A DNA stretch of 64,000 bases from Hoylesella buccalis ATCC 35310 (lineage in GTDB: Bacteria > Bacteroidota > Bacteroidia > Bacteroidales > Bacteroidaceae): the NCBI RefSeq assembly GCF_025151385.1, contig NZ_CP102287.1:248001-312000 (forward strand), in the 5' to 3' direction. Below the pieces are notes generated by a model, which was given only the letters and a program-made list of their open reading frames with translations, had not been told where the DNA came from and made no database searches. Shown one piece after another: positions 19,786-30,162 of this stretch. Position 1 is the first letter of the stretch, and each line of letters starts with the position of its first letter. A program made the translations under genes and the position numbers.

Positions 19786-22611
19786 TTACAACTGCTCAGC
19801 TTTAAGGTACTGCCCGGTAAGACTTTCCTTACAGTTGACTACCTCTTCAGGTGTGCCTGCGACAACCAATGAGCCGCCCTTGTCACCCCCGTCCGGACCA
19901 AGGTCGATGACGTAATCGGCATAGTTGATGACATCCAGATTGTGTTCGATGACGATGATGGAGTGTCCTCGTTCTATCAATGCATCGAATGCCGACAGCA
20001 GACGTTTGATGTCCAGATAATGTAGTCCGGTGGTTGGTTCGTCAAAGATAAATAAGGTAGGTTCTTGCTTCTCGCGCCCAATGAAGTAAGCCAGTTTTAC
20101 GCGTTGGTTTTCACCACCCGAAAGCGTAGACGAGCTTTGTCCCAACTTGATGTATCCCAATCCCACGTCATCCAGCGGTTGCAGTCGGCTGACAACCGTT
20201 TTCTCATTCAAGCGATTGAAAAACTCAAGGGCCTCTGTAACCGTCATGTTCAGCACGTCATTGATGTTTTTTCCATCTACCCGCACATCCAATATGTCCT
20301 TCTTGAATCGTTGACCATGGCACGCTTCGCATTCCAATTCGAGGTCGGCCATAAACTGCATCTCAACGGTGATGGTTCCTGCGCCCTTACATTCTTCGCA
20401 TCTGCCGCCTTCGGTGTTGAAGGAGAAGTATTGTGGTGAGAAGCCCATTTGCTTGGCAAGCGGTTGTTCGGCAAACAATTGTCTGATGGCATCGTAGGCC
20501 TTGACGTAAGTTGCCGCATTGCTGCGCGTGCTCTTGCCTATGGGATTTTGGTCAACAAACTCTACATGCTCGATGTGTTTCCAGTCGCCTTCCAGCGAAA
20601 TATATTCGCCAGGCTGATCGGCTACCTCATTCAAATGTCGCTTTAAGGCGGGATAGAGGATGCCCTTCACCAAGGTTGACTTACCCGATCCGCTAACGCC
20701 AGTCACCACATCCAGCACGTTCAGCGGGAACTTTACGTCAATTCCCTTTAAGTTGTTTTGTCTGGCACCTTTCAGTTCGATGGCCATGTTCCATGACCTT
20801 CGAGAACTGGGTTTATCGATTGTTTCTTTTCCTGTGAGGTATTGGATGGTGTGAGAGCGAGAGAATTGTTTGGCAAATTGCTCCTTATTGCGGTCAATAT
20901 CTTTGATGGATCCATTGAAAACAATTTCTCCTCCCAGTCTACCCGCATTGGGACCTACATCTATCAAGGTGTCTGCGGCTTGCATGATTTCCTTGTCATG
21001 CTCCACCACGATGACGGTATTGCCCAATGCTTGTAGCTTTTTTAGCACACCAATCAATCGTTTTGTATCGCGACTATGCAAGCCAATGCTGGGTTCGTCC
21101 AGGATATAAAGTGAGCCCACCAAGGAACTTCCAAGCGATGTGGTGAGGTTGATGCGCTGACTCTCGCCGCCACTCAATGTGTTGGATTGGCGGTTGAGCG
21201 TGAGATAGCCCAGTCCCACGTCAATAAGAAACTGCAATCGGTTGTTGATTTCGGTGAGCAATCGTTTGCCAATCTCTGCGTCATGGTCGTCCAAGGCAAG
21301 TTGTTTGAACCACGCATGGAGGTTGGAGATGGACATTTCTACCAGGTCAGTGATGCTCATGCCGTTGATCTTCACCCAACTGGCCTCTCTTTTCAGACGT
21401 GTACCATGACAGGTTGGACAAGTGGTTCTGCCCCGATAGCGACTCATCATCACACGGTATTGAATCTTGTATTGATTCTCTTTCACCATTTGGAAAAAGG
21501 CATCAATGCTCACTCGGTCACGCTCGTCTTCGTGCATGTCGGATGGTAAGCCATGCCACAGCATGTCTTTCTCTTTTCTTGTCAACTCCAGGTAGGGCTT
21601 GAATATCGGGAAATTGTCTCGTTTCGCACGTCGACAGAACTCATCTTTCCACTGACCCATCTTTTCGCCGTGCCAGCATTGTACACAACCGTCATAGACA
21701 CTAAGGGTAGAGTTGGGAATAACCAGTTTTTCATCAATGCCTATGATGCTGCCAAACCCTTCGCAAGTTGGGCATGCTCCCAAAGGAGAATTGAATGAAA
21801 ACATGTTGTCATTGGGCTCCTCGAAGGTCATTCCGTCAGCTTCATAACGCATGGAAAACTCATAAGTTATGTTGGAGGGGAAGAACACCAATTGGCATTC
21901 ACCACGTCCTTCGTAGAAAGCAGTCTCTGCAGAGTCTATCAATCGGGAGATAACATCCTTGGCGTCGTCAACAGACAGGCGGTCAATCAACAGGAAAATC
22001 TCGTCAACCTTTGCTTTTTCCAACGCTTCTTTGTCAGCCAGAAAGTCGTCTATCCGCACGAAATCGTTCTTGAACCAAAGACGAGTGTAGCCCTCCTGGA
22101 TTTCCATTTCAAGTTGTTTCTCCAGCGTTCTGCCTTCAATCAGGTGCAATGGAGCCAGGATGGCAAACTTGGTTCCCTTAGAATATTGTTGCGTACAGTT
22201 GACGATGTCGTCAGTTGAATGTTTCTTTACCTCTTCGCCACTGATAGGAGAGAATGTCTTACCAATACGAGCATATAGCAAACGTAGATATTCGTATATT
22301 TCGGTTGACGTGCCAACTGTGCTTCGAGGATTGCGAGAAATCACTTTTTGTTCAATGGCTATGGCTGGTGGCAGTCCCTTGATGAAGTCACATTCGGGTT
22401 TGCTCATGCGCCCCAAGAACTGTCTTGCATAGGAGGAAAGTGATTCTACATAGCGACGTTGGCCTTCGGCATATAATGTGTCGAAGGCCAAGGATGATTT
22501 GCCGGAACCCGATAGGCCGGCTATAACAATAAATTGATTTCGGGGAATATTGATGCTGATGTTCTTCAGATTGTTGACACGGGCACCTTTTATTTCAATA
22601 TTTTTGTTCAT
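19786..22611 (-). CDS. uvrA: Excinuclease ABC subunit A
   Basis: A 941-residue UvrA, the damage-recognition ATPase of nucleotide excision repair. Two ABC modules are visible: Walker A GLSGSGKSSLAF near residue 32 and GVSGSGKSTLVK near residue 640, each with a signature LSGGESQRINL or LSGGENQRVKL. Zinc-finger cysteines appear as CPTCEGFG, CPTCHGTR, CEECKGAG and CEACHGQR. The start at 22611 (MNKNIEIKG) overlaps the rho stop codon, so the two genes are coupled. The length is normal. Confidence 0.97.
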   Translation of the reverse strand: MNKNIEIKGARVNNLKNISINIPRNQFIVIAGLSGSGKSSLAFDTLYAEGQRRYVESLSSYARQFLGRMSKPECDFIKGLPPAIAIEQKVISRNPRSTVGTSTEIYEYLRLLYARIGKTFSPISGEEVKKHSTDDIVNCTQQYSKGTKFAILAPLHLIEGRTLEKQLEMEIQEGYTRLWFKNDFVRIDDFLADKEALEKAKVDEIFLLIDRLSVDDAKDVISRLIDSAETAFYEGRGECQLVFFPSNITYEFSMRYEADGMTFEEPNDNMFSFNSPLGACPTCEGFGSIIGIDEKLVIPNSTLSVYDGCVQCWHGEKMGQWKDEFCRRAKRDNFPIFKPYLELTRKEKDMLWHGLPSDMHEDERDRVSIDAFFQMVKENQYKIQYRVMMSRYRGRTTCPTCHGTRLKREASWVKINGMSITDLVEMSISNLHAWFKQLALDDHDAEIGKRLLTEINNRLQFLIDVGLGYLTLNRQSNTLSGGESQRINLTTSLGSSLVGSLYILDEPSIGLHSRDTKRLIGVLKKLQALGNTVIVVEHDKEIMQAADTLIDVGPNAGRLGGEIVFNGSIKDIDRNKEQFAKQFSRSHTIQYLTGKETIDKPSSRRSWNMAIELKGARQNNLKGIDVKFPLNVLDVVTGVSGSGKSTLVKGILYPALKRHLNEVADQPGEYISLEGDWKHIEHVEFVDQNPIGKSTRSNAATYVKAYDAIRQLFAEQPLAKQMGFSPQYFSFNTEGGRCEECKGAGTITVEMQFMADLELECEACHGQRFKKDILDVRVDGKNINDVLNMTVTEALEFFNRLNEKTVVSRLQPLDDVGLGYIKLGQSSSTLSGGENQRVKLAYFIGREKQEPTLFIFDEPTTGLHYLDIKRLLSAFDALIERGHSIIVIEHNLDVINYADYVIDLGPDGGDKGGSLVVAGTPEEVVNCKESLTGQYLKAEQL

Positions 22612-22613
22612 TA

Positions 22614-24611
22614 TCATGAGTTCATTGACATCAAGAACTCGTCATTGCTGTGGGTTCTTATCATTCTGTCATGAATTGAGTTCATTGCTTCTATTGGGTT
22701 CATGTCGGCAATATACTTGCGCAGAATCCACATCCTATCCAGTGTGGTCTTGTCTTGTAGCAAGTCGTCACGACGGGTGCTCGATGCAACCAGGTTGACA
22801 GCTGGGAAGATGCGCTTGTTAGAAAGTGACCGGTCTAATTGAAGTTCCATGTTGCCGGTACCCTTGAACTCTTCGAAGATTACCTCATCCATCTTACTGC
22901 CCGTGTCAATCAGTGCTGTAGCGATGATGGTGAGTGATCCACCACCTTCTATGTTGCGGGCTGCACCAAAGAATCGTTTCGGCTTTTGTAATGCGTTGGC
23001 GTCCACACCACCGGTCAATACCTTGCCTGATGCAGGGCTTACTGTGTTGTAGGCGCGGGCCAAACGGGTAATAGAGTCGAGGAATATCACCACATCATGC
23101 CCACATTCAACCATCCGTTTGGCTTTCTCAAGCACGATTCCTGCAATCTTAACATGTCGTTCTGCCGGCTCATCGAATGTTGATGCGATGACCTCTGCAT
23201 TCACAGTTCGCGCCATGTCGGTCACTTCCTCTGGTCGTTCGTCGATTAAAAGCATCATCAAATAAGCCTCGGGGTGGTTGGCAGCGATGGCATTGGCAAT
23301 GTCTTTCATCAAGATGGTCTTACCGGTTTTGGGTTGTGCCACAATGAGTGCGCGCTGTCCTTTGCCGATAGGAGAGAAGAGGTCGACCACCCTTGTAGAC
23401 AGATTGGTCGTTGCTTTATCACCACAGAGTGTGAATTTCTCTTCTGGGAAGAGCGGAGTGAGATGTTCAAATTGTATTCTGTCACGAATCTCATTTGGGT
23501 TTCTTCCGTTGATCTTGTCGATGTTGGTCAGTGGGAAGTACTTCTCTCCGTCATGTGGAGGGCGAACATGACACTGTACCACATCACCTGTTTTCAGGCC
23601 ATACTTCTTGATTTGTGAGCTGGCAACGTACACATCATCAGGCGAAGACAGATAATTGTAGTCGCTTGAACGTAGGAATCCATAGCCATCTGGCATGATT
23701 TCCAGCACACCATTTGCTTCAATAATGTCAGAAAAGTCGTATGCAGGCTGGTTGGTAGCGTTCGTGTTTACAGGCGTTTGGTATGAAGCCGACGGCATCA
23801 CGGGTGTGGTAGGATTGTCAAACATATCATAACTTGGCACCGCACCTTGATCTACGATGGGTAAGTCTTGCACAACGATAAAGTCTGTACCATCAGCAGG
23901 ATCTCCTTCCCAAATGCCTTCTGCGATGGCCTCGCGACGTTCTTGCTCGTTCTCGTTGTGCGCATTCACTTTCGCTTGTAAGCGTTCCAATAAGTTGGTC
24001 ATACCAGAGTCTTTATGAATTGTGTCTTCTGAGTTTGCCTCTGAAGCCTCTTCTTCCGCGTTCTCAGAATCTTTTTCATTCACCTCATCATGTGCTTCAT
24101 TTGAGCGTAATGCTTCGGTATCGTCGTTATCTTCTGCCTCTTTTTCTTGTTTTTCTGTATCTTCTTGGTTCTCTTCCTTCTTGGCATCAATCATTGCAAG
24201 AAGTTCAAGCTCGCGTTTTGTCTTCCTTCCCCTATGCTTAGGGATGGCTGCAAGTTCTTCTTCAGGAGTCAATTCCTTCTCTTCTTTAGACGAAATATCT
24301 TCTTTGGTCATGTCGTCCTCTTTGAATAAGGAAGTAGGCTCGCTGGCTGGTTTTTTCTTTTTCAGGTCGAAGTTCTCACCCTCTTTCCCATTCACCGAGT
24401 ACACTCTGTCAGTTTCACGTACCGGTATGCGAATACGACGCCGCTTGGTACCTGTGGCGTTTTCATCTGTTTCTGACATTGCTTGTTTATCGAGTATTGA
24501 ATATATGATTTCTTCTGGCGTATTGTTTTCGTCAATTTCGGCACCCAATTTTTGAGCGATATCCGACAATTCCTGGATATCTTTAGATGATAATTCGTCT
24601 TTGCTATACAT
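22614..24611 (-). CDS. rho: Transcription termination factor Rho with a long acidic N-terminal region
   Basis: A 665-residue Rho, a hexameric RNA helicase that ends transcription. The first 290 residues include the SAP-like start ([16 protein letters not shown]), then an acidic, low-complexity stretch of Glu, Asp and Lys. RNA-binding follows at [17 protein letters not shown]. The Walker A is [13 protein letters not shown], Walker B is [16 protein letters not shown], and the Q-loop/R-loop region is [23 protein letters not shown]. coli Rho is about 419 residues, so about 240 residues are extra, as is usual in Bacteroidota. Transcription probably starts at the box at 24686-24693. Confidence 0.97.
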   Translation of the reverse strand: MYSKDELSSKDIQELSDIAQKLGAEIDENNTPEEIIYSILDKQAMSETDENATGTKRRRIRIPVRETDRVYSVNGKEGENFDLKKKKPASEPTSLFKEDDMTKEDISSKEEKELTPEEELAAIPKHRGRKTKRELELLAMIDAKKEENQEDTEKQEKEAEDNDDTEALRSNEAHDEVNEKDSENAEEEASEANSEDTIHKDSGMTNLLERLQAKVNAHNENEQERREAIAEGIWEGDPADGTDFIVVQDLPIVDQGAVPSYDMFDNPTTPVMPSASYQTPVNTNATNQPAYDFSDIIEANGVLEIMPDGYGFLRSSDYNYLSSPDDVYVASSQIKKYGLKTGDVVQCHVRPPHDGEKYFPLTNIDKINGRNPNEIRDRIQFEHLTPLFPEEKFTLCGDKATTNLSTRVVDLFSPIGKGQRALIVAQPKTGKTILMKDIANAIAANHPEAYLMMLLIDERPEEVTDMARTVNAEVIASTFDEPAERHVKIAGIVLEKAKRMVECGHDVVIFLDSITRLARAYNTVSPASGKVLTGGVDANALQKPKRFFGAARNIEGGGSLTIIATALIDTGSKMDEVIFEEFKGTGNMELQLDRSLSNKRIFPAVNLVASSTRRDDLLQDKTTLDRMWILRKYIADMNPIEAMNSIHDRMIRTHSNDEFLMSMNS

Positions 24612-24685
24612 TGTTGTATAATAAGTGTTGATAGAAATTTCTGCGTTTCAGAAGAGAAACGACTTTGTATGTTTTTATTTGCTTG

Positions 24686-24693
24686 CAAAGATA
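24686..24693 (-). promoter_or_regulatory. Promoter -7 box for rho
   Basis: TATCTTTG on the minus strand, 75 bases before the rho start, matches the Bacteroidota TAnnTTTG box. The leader is about 70 bases. The rest of the rho-nifJ gap holds only the nifJ terminator. Confidence 0.65.
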
Positions 24694-24970
24694 CAAAAAA
24701 AGAATGCAGCATACGGTTACCTACCAATACTTTTTACCGCCTTTAAATTTTGTTAACAGATAGGGTGACCGTTAGACTTCTATTGAGTGGTTCACATGCA
24801 GAATGGACTTTAAAATAGAGAGAAGTCTTGTTCGTTAGATATTTTTAAGTGCTGTATTAGACGGATCACGCTGCAAATTTTGCTGAACTTGATGAACCAT
24901 ACTCCTTCATAATCATTCTTGGAAAGCCAAGAATTTGTTCATTCATCTTGAATCCATCGTAAAATAAGAA

Positions 24971-25008
24971 AAAAAGAGGGGTATCATGTTGCTGATACTC
25001 CCTCTTTT
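24971..25008 (-). terminator. Intrinsic terminator of nifJ
   Basis: An AAAAGAGGG(A)GTATCA / TGATACCCCTCTTTTT stem with a six-base loop lies 28 bases after the nifJ stop codon. The A-rich and T-rich flanks could make it work in both directions. Confidence 0.85.
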
Positions 25009-25035
25009 CTAAATATGATGAGCTATGTTTCTTGC

Positions 25036-28000
25036 TTAAGATTTAGCATCAACATGCTCGGCCTTTGAATCTTCCTTCGGTTCACTTGCTACCACTTTTT
25101 CTGTAGCTTCGGCTGTATTAGGATCCTCATTGGCGGTTTTGTCAACTTCTCCATTTGACATACTCCAATCCTCTTGCGATTTGCGAACATAGCTGTTATA
25201 GCGCAGTTTCGCCATATCCTCTGCAGCTTGGAATAGTTCATCGGCTTCGTTCGGATATGCTTTCTTCACAGACAGGTAGCGAACTTCACCCAATAAGAAA
25301 TCGCGGAACTTGCTCCAGTCTGGTTCTTTAGAGTCGAGTAAGAATGGATTCTTGCCTTCATCGGCCAGCTGAGGATTGTATCTCCACAAGTGCCAGTAAC
25401 CGCAAGCAACGGCGCGAGTTTCCTCTGCCTGGCTCTTACCCATGCCACCCTTGGCTTTCAAGCCGTGGTTGATACAGGGTGAATAGGCGATGATGAGCGA
25501 TGGTCCGGGATAAGCCTCTGCTTCACGAATGGCTTTCAGCGTTTGAGCCTGGTCGGCACCCATTGCTATTTGTGCAACATACACATACCCATAGGTCGTA
25601 GCCATCAAGCCTAAGTCCTTTTTGCGGATGCGTTTTCCTTGGGCTGCGAATTGAGCAATGGCCCCAAGTGGTGTTGCCTTTGAGCTCTGTCCACCCGTAT
25701 TCGAGTAAACTTCCGTATCGAGAACTAAGATGTTAACATCTTCACCTGATGCGATAACGTGGTCGAGTCCACCGAAACCGATGTCATACGATGCACCGTC
25801 ACCACCAATAATCCACTGTGAACGTTTGATGAGGTAGTGCTCCAGCGTCATCAGTTCTTTGCAAGTGTCACAACCTTTCTCTGCACCTGCTTTGATAAGA
25901 GGCTTGAGTTGTTCTGTGACTTCCTTAGAGCCTTGAGCGTCTTCTTTCGCTTCCATCCACTTCTGAACGGCTTCTTTCAACTCGTTAGACGAATCTTCTT
26001 TTTCTGCCAGTTGCTCGAGTAGGAGAGCAAGACGGTCACGCATCTTCTTGTTGCCCATTACCATACCCATACCAAATTCGCAGAAGTCTTCAAACAATGA
26101 GTTGGCAAAGGCCGGCCCCTTACCGTCTGCATTGGTCGTGTACGGTGTTGAAGGCAGTGATGCAGAGTAAATAGATGAACAACCTGTTGCGTTGGCAAGC
26201 ATTTCACGATCGCCAAACAATTGTGAAACCAATTTTACATAAGGTGTTTCACCACATCCGGCGCATGCACCCGAGAACTCAAACAAAGGTTGTGCAAATT
26301 GAGAATTCTTCACATTGCTCTGGATATCAACAAGATGTTGTTTGCTCTTCACATTCTTGGTGAGATAGTTCCAGTTCTCAATCATCTTCTCATCGCGTGT
26401 AAATGGAACCATCTTCAATGCCTTACCTTGTTTGTTTCCAGGGCAGACATCGGCACAGTTACCACAACCTACACAGTCGAGTACACTTACCTGAATGCGG
26501 AAGTTCATGCCAGCCATCGGTCTTGGAACCTTCATAGCCAGGGTCTTGTCATTGAAACCTTTCACCTCTTCCTCATCCAATACGAATGGACGAATGGCTG
26601 CGTGAGGACAAACGTAAGCACATTTGTTACACTGGATACAGTTTTCGGGTGTCCACTCGGGGTTGAATGCTTCAACGCCTCGCTTCTCATAGGCCGACGA
26701 ACCATTCAGCATGGTACCGTCAACCATATCGTATTTCACGAAATCGGATACTTTCAGCAAATCGCCATTCTGTGCATTGATTGGACGTACGATTTCCTTG
26801 ATGTATGCCGGAACATCCTCTTCTGGTGCTTCTTCTTCATCTGCAAGGTTTGCCCATGCTGGGTCAACCGTCAATTGCTGATACTCCACACCGCGTTCTA
26901 CAGCTGCGTAGTTCTTGTCAACGATGTCCTGTCCCTTGTTACCATAAGACTTCACGATGAACTTCTTCATCTGTTCAACGGCAAGGTCAACAGGAATCAC
27001 CTCGGTGATACGGAAGAAGGCACTCTGTAGAATAGTGTTGGTGCGGTTGCCCAAACCAATTTCTTGCGCAATCTTCGTCGCGTTGATGTAATATACCGTA
27101 ATGTTGTTTTGAGCAAAGTAGCGCTTCAGTCTGTTTGGAATAAAGTTGGCCAACTCTTCTCCCTCAAATACGGTGTTCAAAAGGAAGGTACCATTCTTGC
27201 GCAGACCGCGAATCACGTCATACATTCTCAAGTATGCCTGAACGTGGCAAGCCACAAAGTTAGGTGTGATTACTTTGTAGGTAGAGTGAATGGGCTGATC
27301 GCCAAAGCGAAGATGTGAGCAGGTGAAACCTCCTGACTTCTTCGAGTCGTACGAGAAGTAGGCCTGACAATATTTATCGGTATTATCACCGATAATCTTC
27401 ACAGAGTTCTTGTTGGCACCTACAGTACCGTCGGCACCCAGTCCAAAGAACTTAGCTTCGAACGTTCCTTCGGCTCCCAGAGGAATGTCTTCGAGCAAAG
27501 GAAGTGAAGTAAAGGTCACGTCATCAACGATACCAACCGTAAAGTGGTTCTTTGGCTCGTTCATCTCCAGGTTGTTGAACACGGAAATGATGTGGCTTGG
27601 CGTGATGTCAGCTGACCCAAGTCCATAGCGTCCACCCACAATCAGTGGCTTGTTTTCTACGTCATAGAAAGCACTCTTCACGTCAAGGTATAGCGGTTCG
27701 CCTTCGGCACCTGGCTCTTTCGTGCGATCCAACACTGCAATACGCTTAACAGTCTTTGGCACTGCGGCCAGCAGGTGTTTAACGGAGAAAGGACGATAGA
27801 GGTGTACCGAAATCATTCCGACCTTCTTACCTTCCTTCAACTGGTGGTCAATCACCTCGCGAGCGGCTTCGGTAGCCGAACCCATCAAGATGATGATGTT
27901 CTCTGCATCCTCTGCTCCATAATAAGAGAAGATGTGGTATTCGCGACCTGTAAGCTCAGAGATTTGTTTCAGATAGCCTTCCACAACATCTGGCACATCC

Positions 28001-28716
28001 TCGTAATGCTTGTTGCATGCTTCGCGATGTGTGAAGAATGTTTCTGGGTTTTCAGCCGTACCACGGGTTACTGGGCGCTCTGGAGTGAGTGCGCGGTCGC
28101 GGAAACGCTTGATATCGTCATAGTCAATCAATTTCTTGATTTCCTCTTCGTCAATCATTTCAATTTTTTGATACTCATGCGAGGTGCGGAAACCATCGAA
28201 GAAATTGATGAAAGGAATGCTTGTCTTTAAGGTAGCCAAATGAGGTACAGTCGACAAATCCATCACCTCTTGAACGGATCCAGCGCAGAACATGGCGAAA
28301 CCGGTTTGACGGCAAGCCATTACGTCAGAGTGGTCACCAAAGATACACAATGAGTGTGTGGCAATGGTGCGCGCAGAAACGTTGATGACGCAAGGCAACT
28401 GTTCGCCAGCTATCTTGTACATGTTTGGTATCATGAGTAGCAAACCCTGCGATGCTGTATAGGTTGTGGTCAATGCGCCTGATTGAAGAGAGCCATGCAC
28501 GGCACCGGCTGCGCCTCCTTCCGACTGCATTTCTTGTACCGTAACCGTTTGACCAAATAGGTTCTTTCGTCCCTTGGCAGCCCATGTATCAACATGTTCG
28601 GCCATAGGAGAAGACGGTGTGATGGGGTAGATGGCAGCTACCTCAGAAAACATGTAACTGATATGAGCTGCGGCTTCGTTACCATCACAAGTGATAAACT
28701 TTTTTTCTTTTGCCAT
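25036..28716 (-). CDS. nifJ: Pyruvate:ferredoxin (flavodoxin) oxidoreductase
   Basis: A 1226-residue single-chain PFOR that converts pyruvate and CoA to acetyl-CoA and CO2, reducing ferredoxin. The domains run in the usual order. The pyrimidine-binding domain starts ITCDGNEAAAHISYMFSEV. Two 4Fe-4S clusters appear as CIQCNKCAYVCP and CVGCGNCADVCP near residues 690-760. A further cluster cysteine set is CAGCGETPY. The thiamine-PP domain is GGDGASYDIGFGGLDH ... VYSNTGGQSSKATP. About 40 extra acidic residues form the C-terminus (KTANEDPNTAEATEK, then EPKEDSKAEHVDAKS), which is not part of the family fold. It is the main pyruvate-using enzyme of an anaerobe. Confidence 0.96.
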   Translation of the reverse strand: MAKEKKFITCDGNEAAAHISYMFSEVAAIYPITPSSPMAEHVDTWAAKGRKNLFGQTVTVQEMQSEGGAAGAVHGSLQSGALTTTYTASQGLLLMIPNMYKIAGEQLPCVINVSARTIATHSLCIFGDHSDVMACRQTGFAMFCAGSVQEVMDLSTVPHLATLKTSIPFINFFDGFRTSHEYQKIEMIDEEEIKKLIDYDDIKRFRDRALTPERPVTRGTAENPETFFTHREACNKHYEDVPDVVEGYLKQISELTGREYHIFSYYGAEDAENIIILMGSATEAAREVIDHQLKEGKKVGMISVHLYRPFSVKHLLAAVPKTVKRIAVLDRTKEPGAEGEPLYLDVKSAFYDVENKPLIVGGRYGLGSADITPSHIISVFNNLEMNEPKNHFTVGIVDDVTFTSLPLLEDIPLGAEGTFEAKFFGLGADGTVGANKNSVKIIGDNTDKYCQAYFSYDSKKSGGFTCSHLRFGDQPIHSTYKVITPNFVACHVQAYLRMYDVIRGLRKNGTFLLNTVFEGEELANFIPNRLKRYFAQNNITVYYINATKIAQEIGLGNRTNTILQSAFFRITEVIPVDLAVEQMKKFIVKSYGNKGQDIVDKNYAAVERGVEYQQLTVDPAWANLADEEEAPEEDVPAYIKEIVRPINAQNGDLLKVSDFVKYDMVDGTMLNGSSAYEKRGVEAFNPEWTPENCIQCNKCAYVCPHAAIRPFVLDEEEVKGFNDKTLAMKVPRPMAGMNFRIQVSVLDCVGCGNCADVCPGNKQGKALKMVPFTRDEKMIENWNYLTKNVKSKQHLVDIQSNVKNSQFAQPLFEFSGACAGCGETPYVKLVSQLFGDREMLANATGCSSIYSASLPSTPYTTNADGKGPAFANSLFEDFCEFGMGMVMGNKKMRDRLALLLEQLAEKEDSSNELKEAVQKWMEAKEDAQGSKEVTEQLKPLIKAGAEKGCDTCKELMTLEHYLIKRSQWIIGGDGASYDIGFGGLDHVIASGEDVNILVLDTEVYSNTGGQSSKATPLGAIAQFAAQGKRIRKKDLGLMATTYGYVYVAQIAMGADQAQTLKAIREAEAYPGPSLIIAYSPCINHGLKAKGGMGKSQAEETRAVACGYWHLWRYNPQLADEGKNPFLLDSKEPDWSKFRDFLLGEVRYLSVKKAYPNEADELFQAAEDMAKLRYNSYVRKSQEDWSMSNGEVDKTANEDPNTAEATEKVVASEPKEDSKAEHVDAKS

Positions 28717-28839
28717 TTTGTTATAAATAAAATATGAATAAATGTTTCGTATGAATCTTTTAATTCTTTACTATTACTCTTGTTCTTTTGTTGCTGTATT
28801 TATTTGTTCGCTTGTCTTGATTCGCCCCTCTGTCGCCTG

Positions 28840-30027
28840 TCAATATAGAAAACCAAACAGCCATAGGGGGATGCGGTTGTCTTGTCCCACCTCTGTGTTG
28901 TATCGGGCGTAGACGGTATCACTGCTGTAATGTATCTTATGTTCGCTCTTTGCATCGCAAATTCTGAACTTCTGTTTGCCGTCAACCAGGTAGAAACGGT
29001 CTTTGCCAGCTTGGTTCACTGCGTGGTCTTTCCACATGCAGTTCACGAAGAAAGTCTCCATCAAGTCTTGTGTATCTGCCTTGTTCGGATAGATCACATA
29101 TTGCAGATTGGTGTTGTGCATCATCACTTTGCTGGGCTTCTTCGGGAAATCTTGACCCATGGGATAGATGATGTTAATCAATCGGGCATCGGCCAGGTAT
29201 TTGATGTAATTCATCACCGTAGCGCGACTGGTATGTATCTCGTGCGCCAGATTGCTGATATTAGGCGCACACTGCCCTTCAGTGGCCAACAGGTAGAACA
29301 ACTTCTTGATTTTTGTGAGGTATTTCAGTTCAATTTGCTTGATGAGCAGAATGTCTACTTCCGTCATCATGTTCATGGTCTTCAGCAGATTCTCCGAGAA
29401 ATTGCGATTCTCCAGGAAGAATGGGTAGAAGCCATGGTGGATATAGTCCATGAAGTATTTCGCCGGACTGGCCTTTGGCAGGATTTGCTTGATGATGTAT
29501 TCGTGATTCGTGAGTATCTCGTCAAGCGTGTAAGGCGTAAACTGGTTGTTGGTCTTGAGGTTGAGAAACTCGCGAAACGAGAATCCTCGCAGATTATAAC
29601 TCTTCACGATGCCGTTCAGTTCGGGATTCTCTTCCTTGAGCCTCATCACGCTCGAGCCGGTGAAAATCACCTTCAACTCCGGAAAACGGTCGTGGCATCG
29701 CCTTAGCTCCTCACTCCAGTTGGGCTGCTTGAACACCTGATCAATGAGCAGCACCTTACCGCCCTGCTCAACAAATTGCTTCGCAAAATCATCTATTCCG
29801 CAGCCTTGGAAGTAGAAGTTGTTCATGTTGATGTACAGGCAGCGGCGATCAGTACTCTCAAAATTTTCTTGTGCGTATTGCAACAAGAATGTGGTCTTTC
29901 CCACACCTCTTGTTCCCTTGATGCCTATCAAGCGGTCGTTCCAGTCAATCTCATCCATGAGGGTGCGACGAACTGGCGCTTTGGTGTGCTCTACAAGGCT
30001 TTTATGAGTGCGGAAGAAAGATTCCAT
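28840..30027 (-). CDS. AAA-family ATPase with DUF4143 domain
   Basis: A 395-residue member of the AAA_14/DUF4143 group. Walker A is GTRGVGKTT (about residues 36-44), and the Walker B region is GKVLLIDQVFK with Gln where Glu is usual. The sensor strand is KVIFTGSSVMRL. The C-terminal half includes a winged helix (ISNLAHEIHTSRATVMNYIKYLADARLI) and the DUF4143 end FRICDAKSEHKI. Relatives are common in Bacteroidota, and their role is unknown. A TATCTTTG box lies upstream at 30062-30069. Confidence 0.88.
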   Translation of the reverse strand: MESFFRTHKSLVEHTKAPVRRTLMDEIDWNDRLIGIKGTRGVGKTTFLLQYAQENFESTDRRCLYINMNNFYFQGCGIDDFAKQFVEQGGKVLLIDQVFKQPNWSEELRRCHDRFPELKVIFTGSSVMRLKEENPELNGIVKSYNLRGFSFREFLNLKTNNQFTPYTLDEILTNHEYIIKQILPKASPAKYFMDYIHHGFYPFFLENRNFSENLLKTMNMMTEVDILLIKQIELKYLTKIKKLFYLLATEGQCAPNISNLAHEIHTSRATVMNYIKYLADARLINIIYPMGQDFPKKPSKVMMHNTNLQYVIYPNKADTQDLMETFFVNCMWKDHAVNQAGKDRFYLVDGKQKFRICDAKSEHKIHYSSDTVYARYNTEVGQDNRIPLWLFGFLY

Positions 30028-30061
30028 TTCTAAATCCTTTTAAATTGCATAATCGTCACTG

Positions 30062-30131
30062 CAAAGATACTATTTATTTCTATAATTGCAAACTCTATAT
30101 TGCAAAATATCATCTTTTTTTATTATTTTTG
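30062..30131. promoter_or_regulatory. Back-to-back promoters between the AAA ATPase and the ATP-grasp-like gene
   Basis: On the minus strand TATCTTTG (30062-30069) faces the AAA gene. On the plus strand TATTTTTG (30124-30131), with TTG 18 bases before it (30103-30105), faces the ATP-grasp-like gene, whose start is 32 bases on. Both fit the Bacteroidota TAnnTTTG pattern. Confidence 0.6.
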
Positions 30132-30162
30132 TACCCAGTTAAAAGAATGAGGCTTTCCGACG

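Noticed and set aside
26290..27030. 246-residue plus-strand frame opposite nifJ
   Set aside because: It is antisense to a well-conserved enzyme, Val/His/Leu-rich, with no pattern.
28882..29706. 274-residue plus-strand frame opposite the AAA ATPase gene
   Set aside because: It is antisense to a gene with clear Walker A and winged-helix motifs; no domain of its own.
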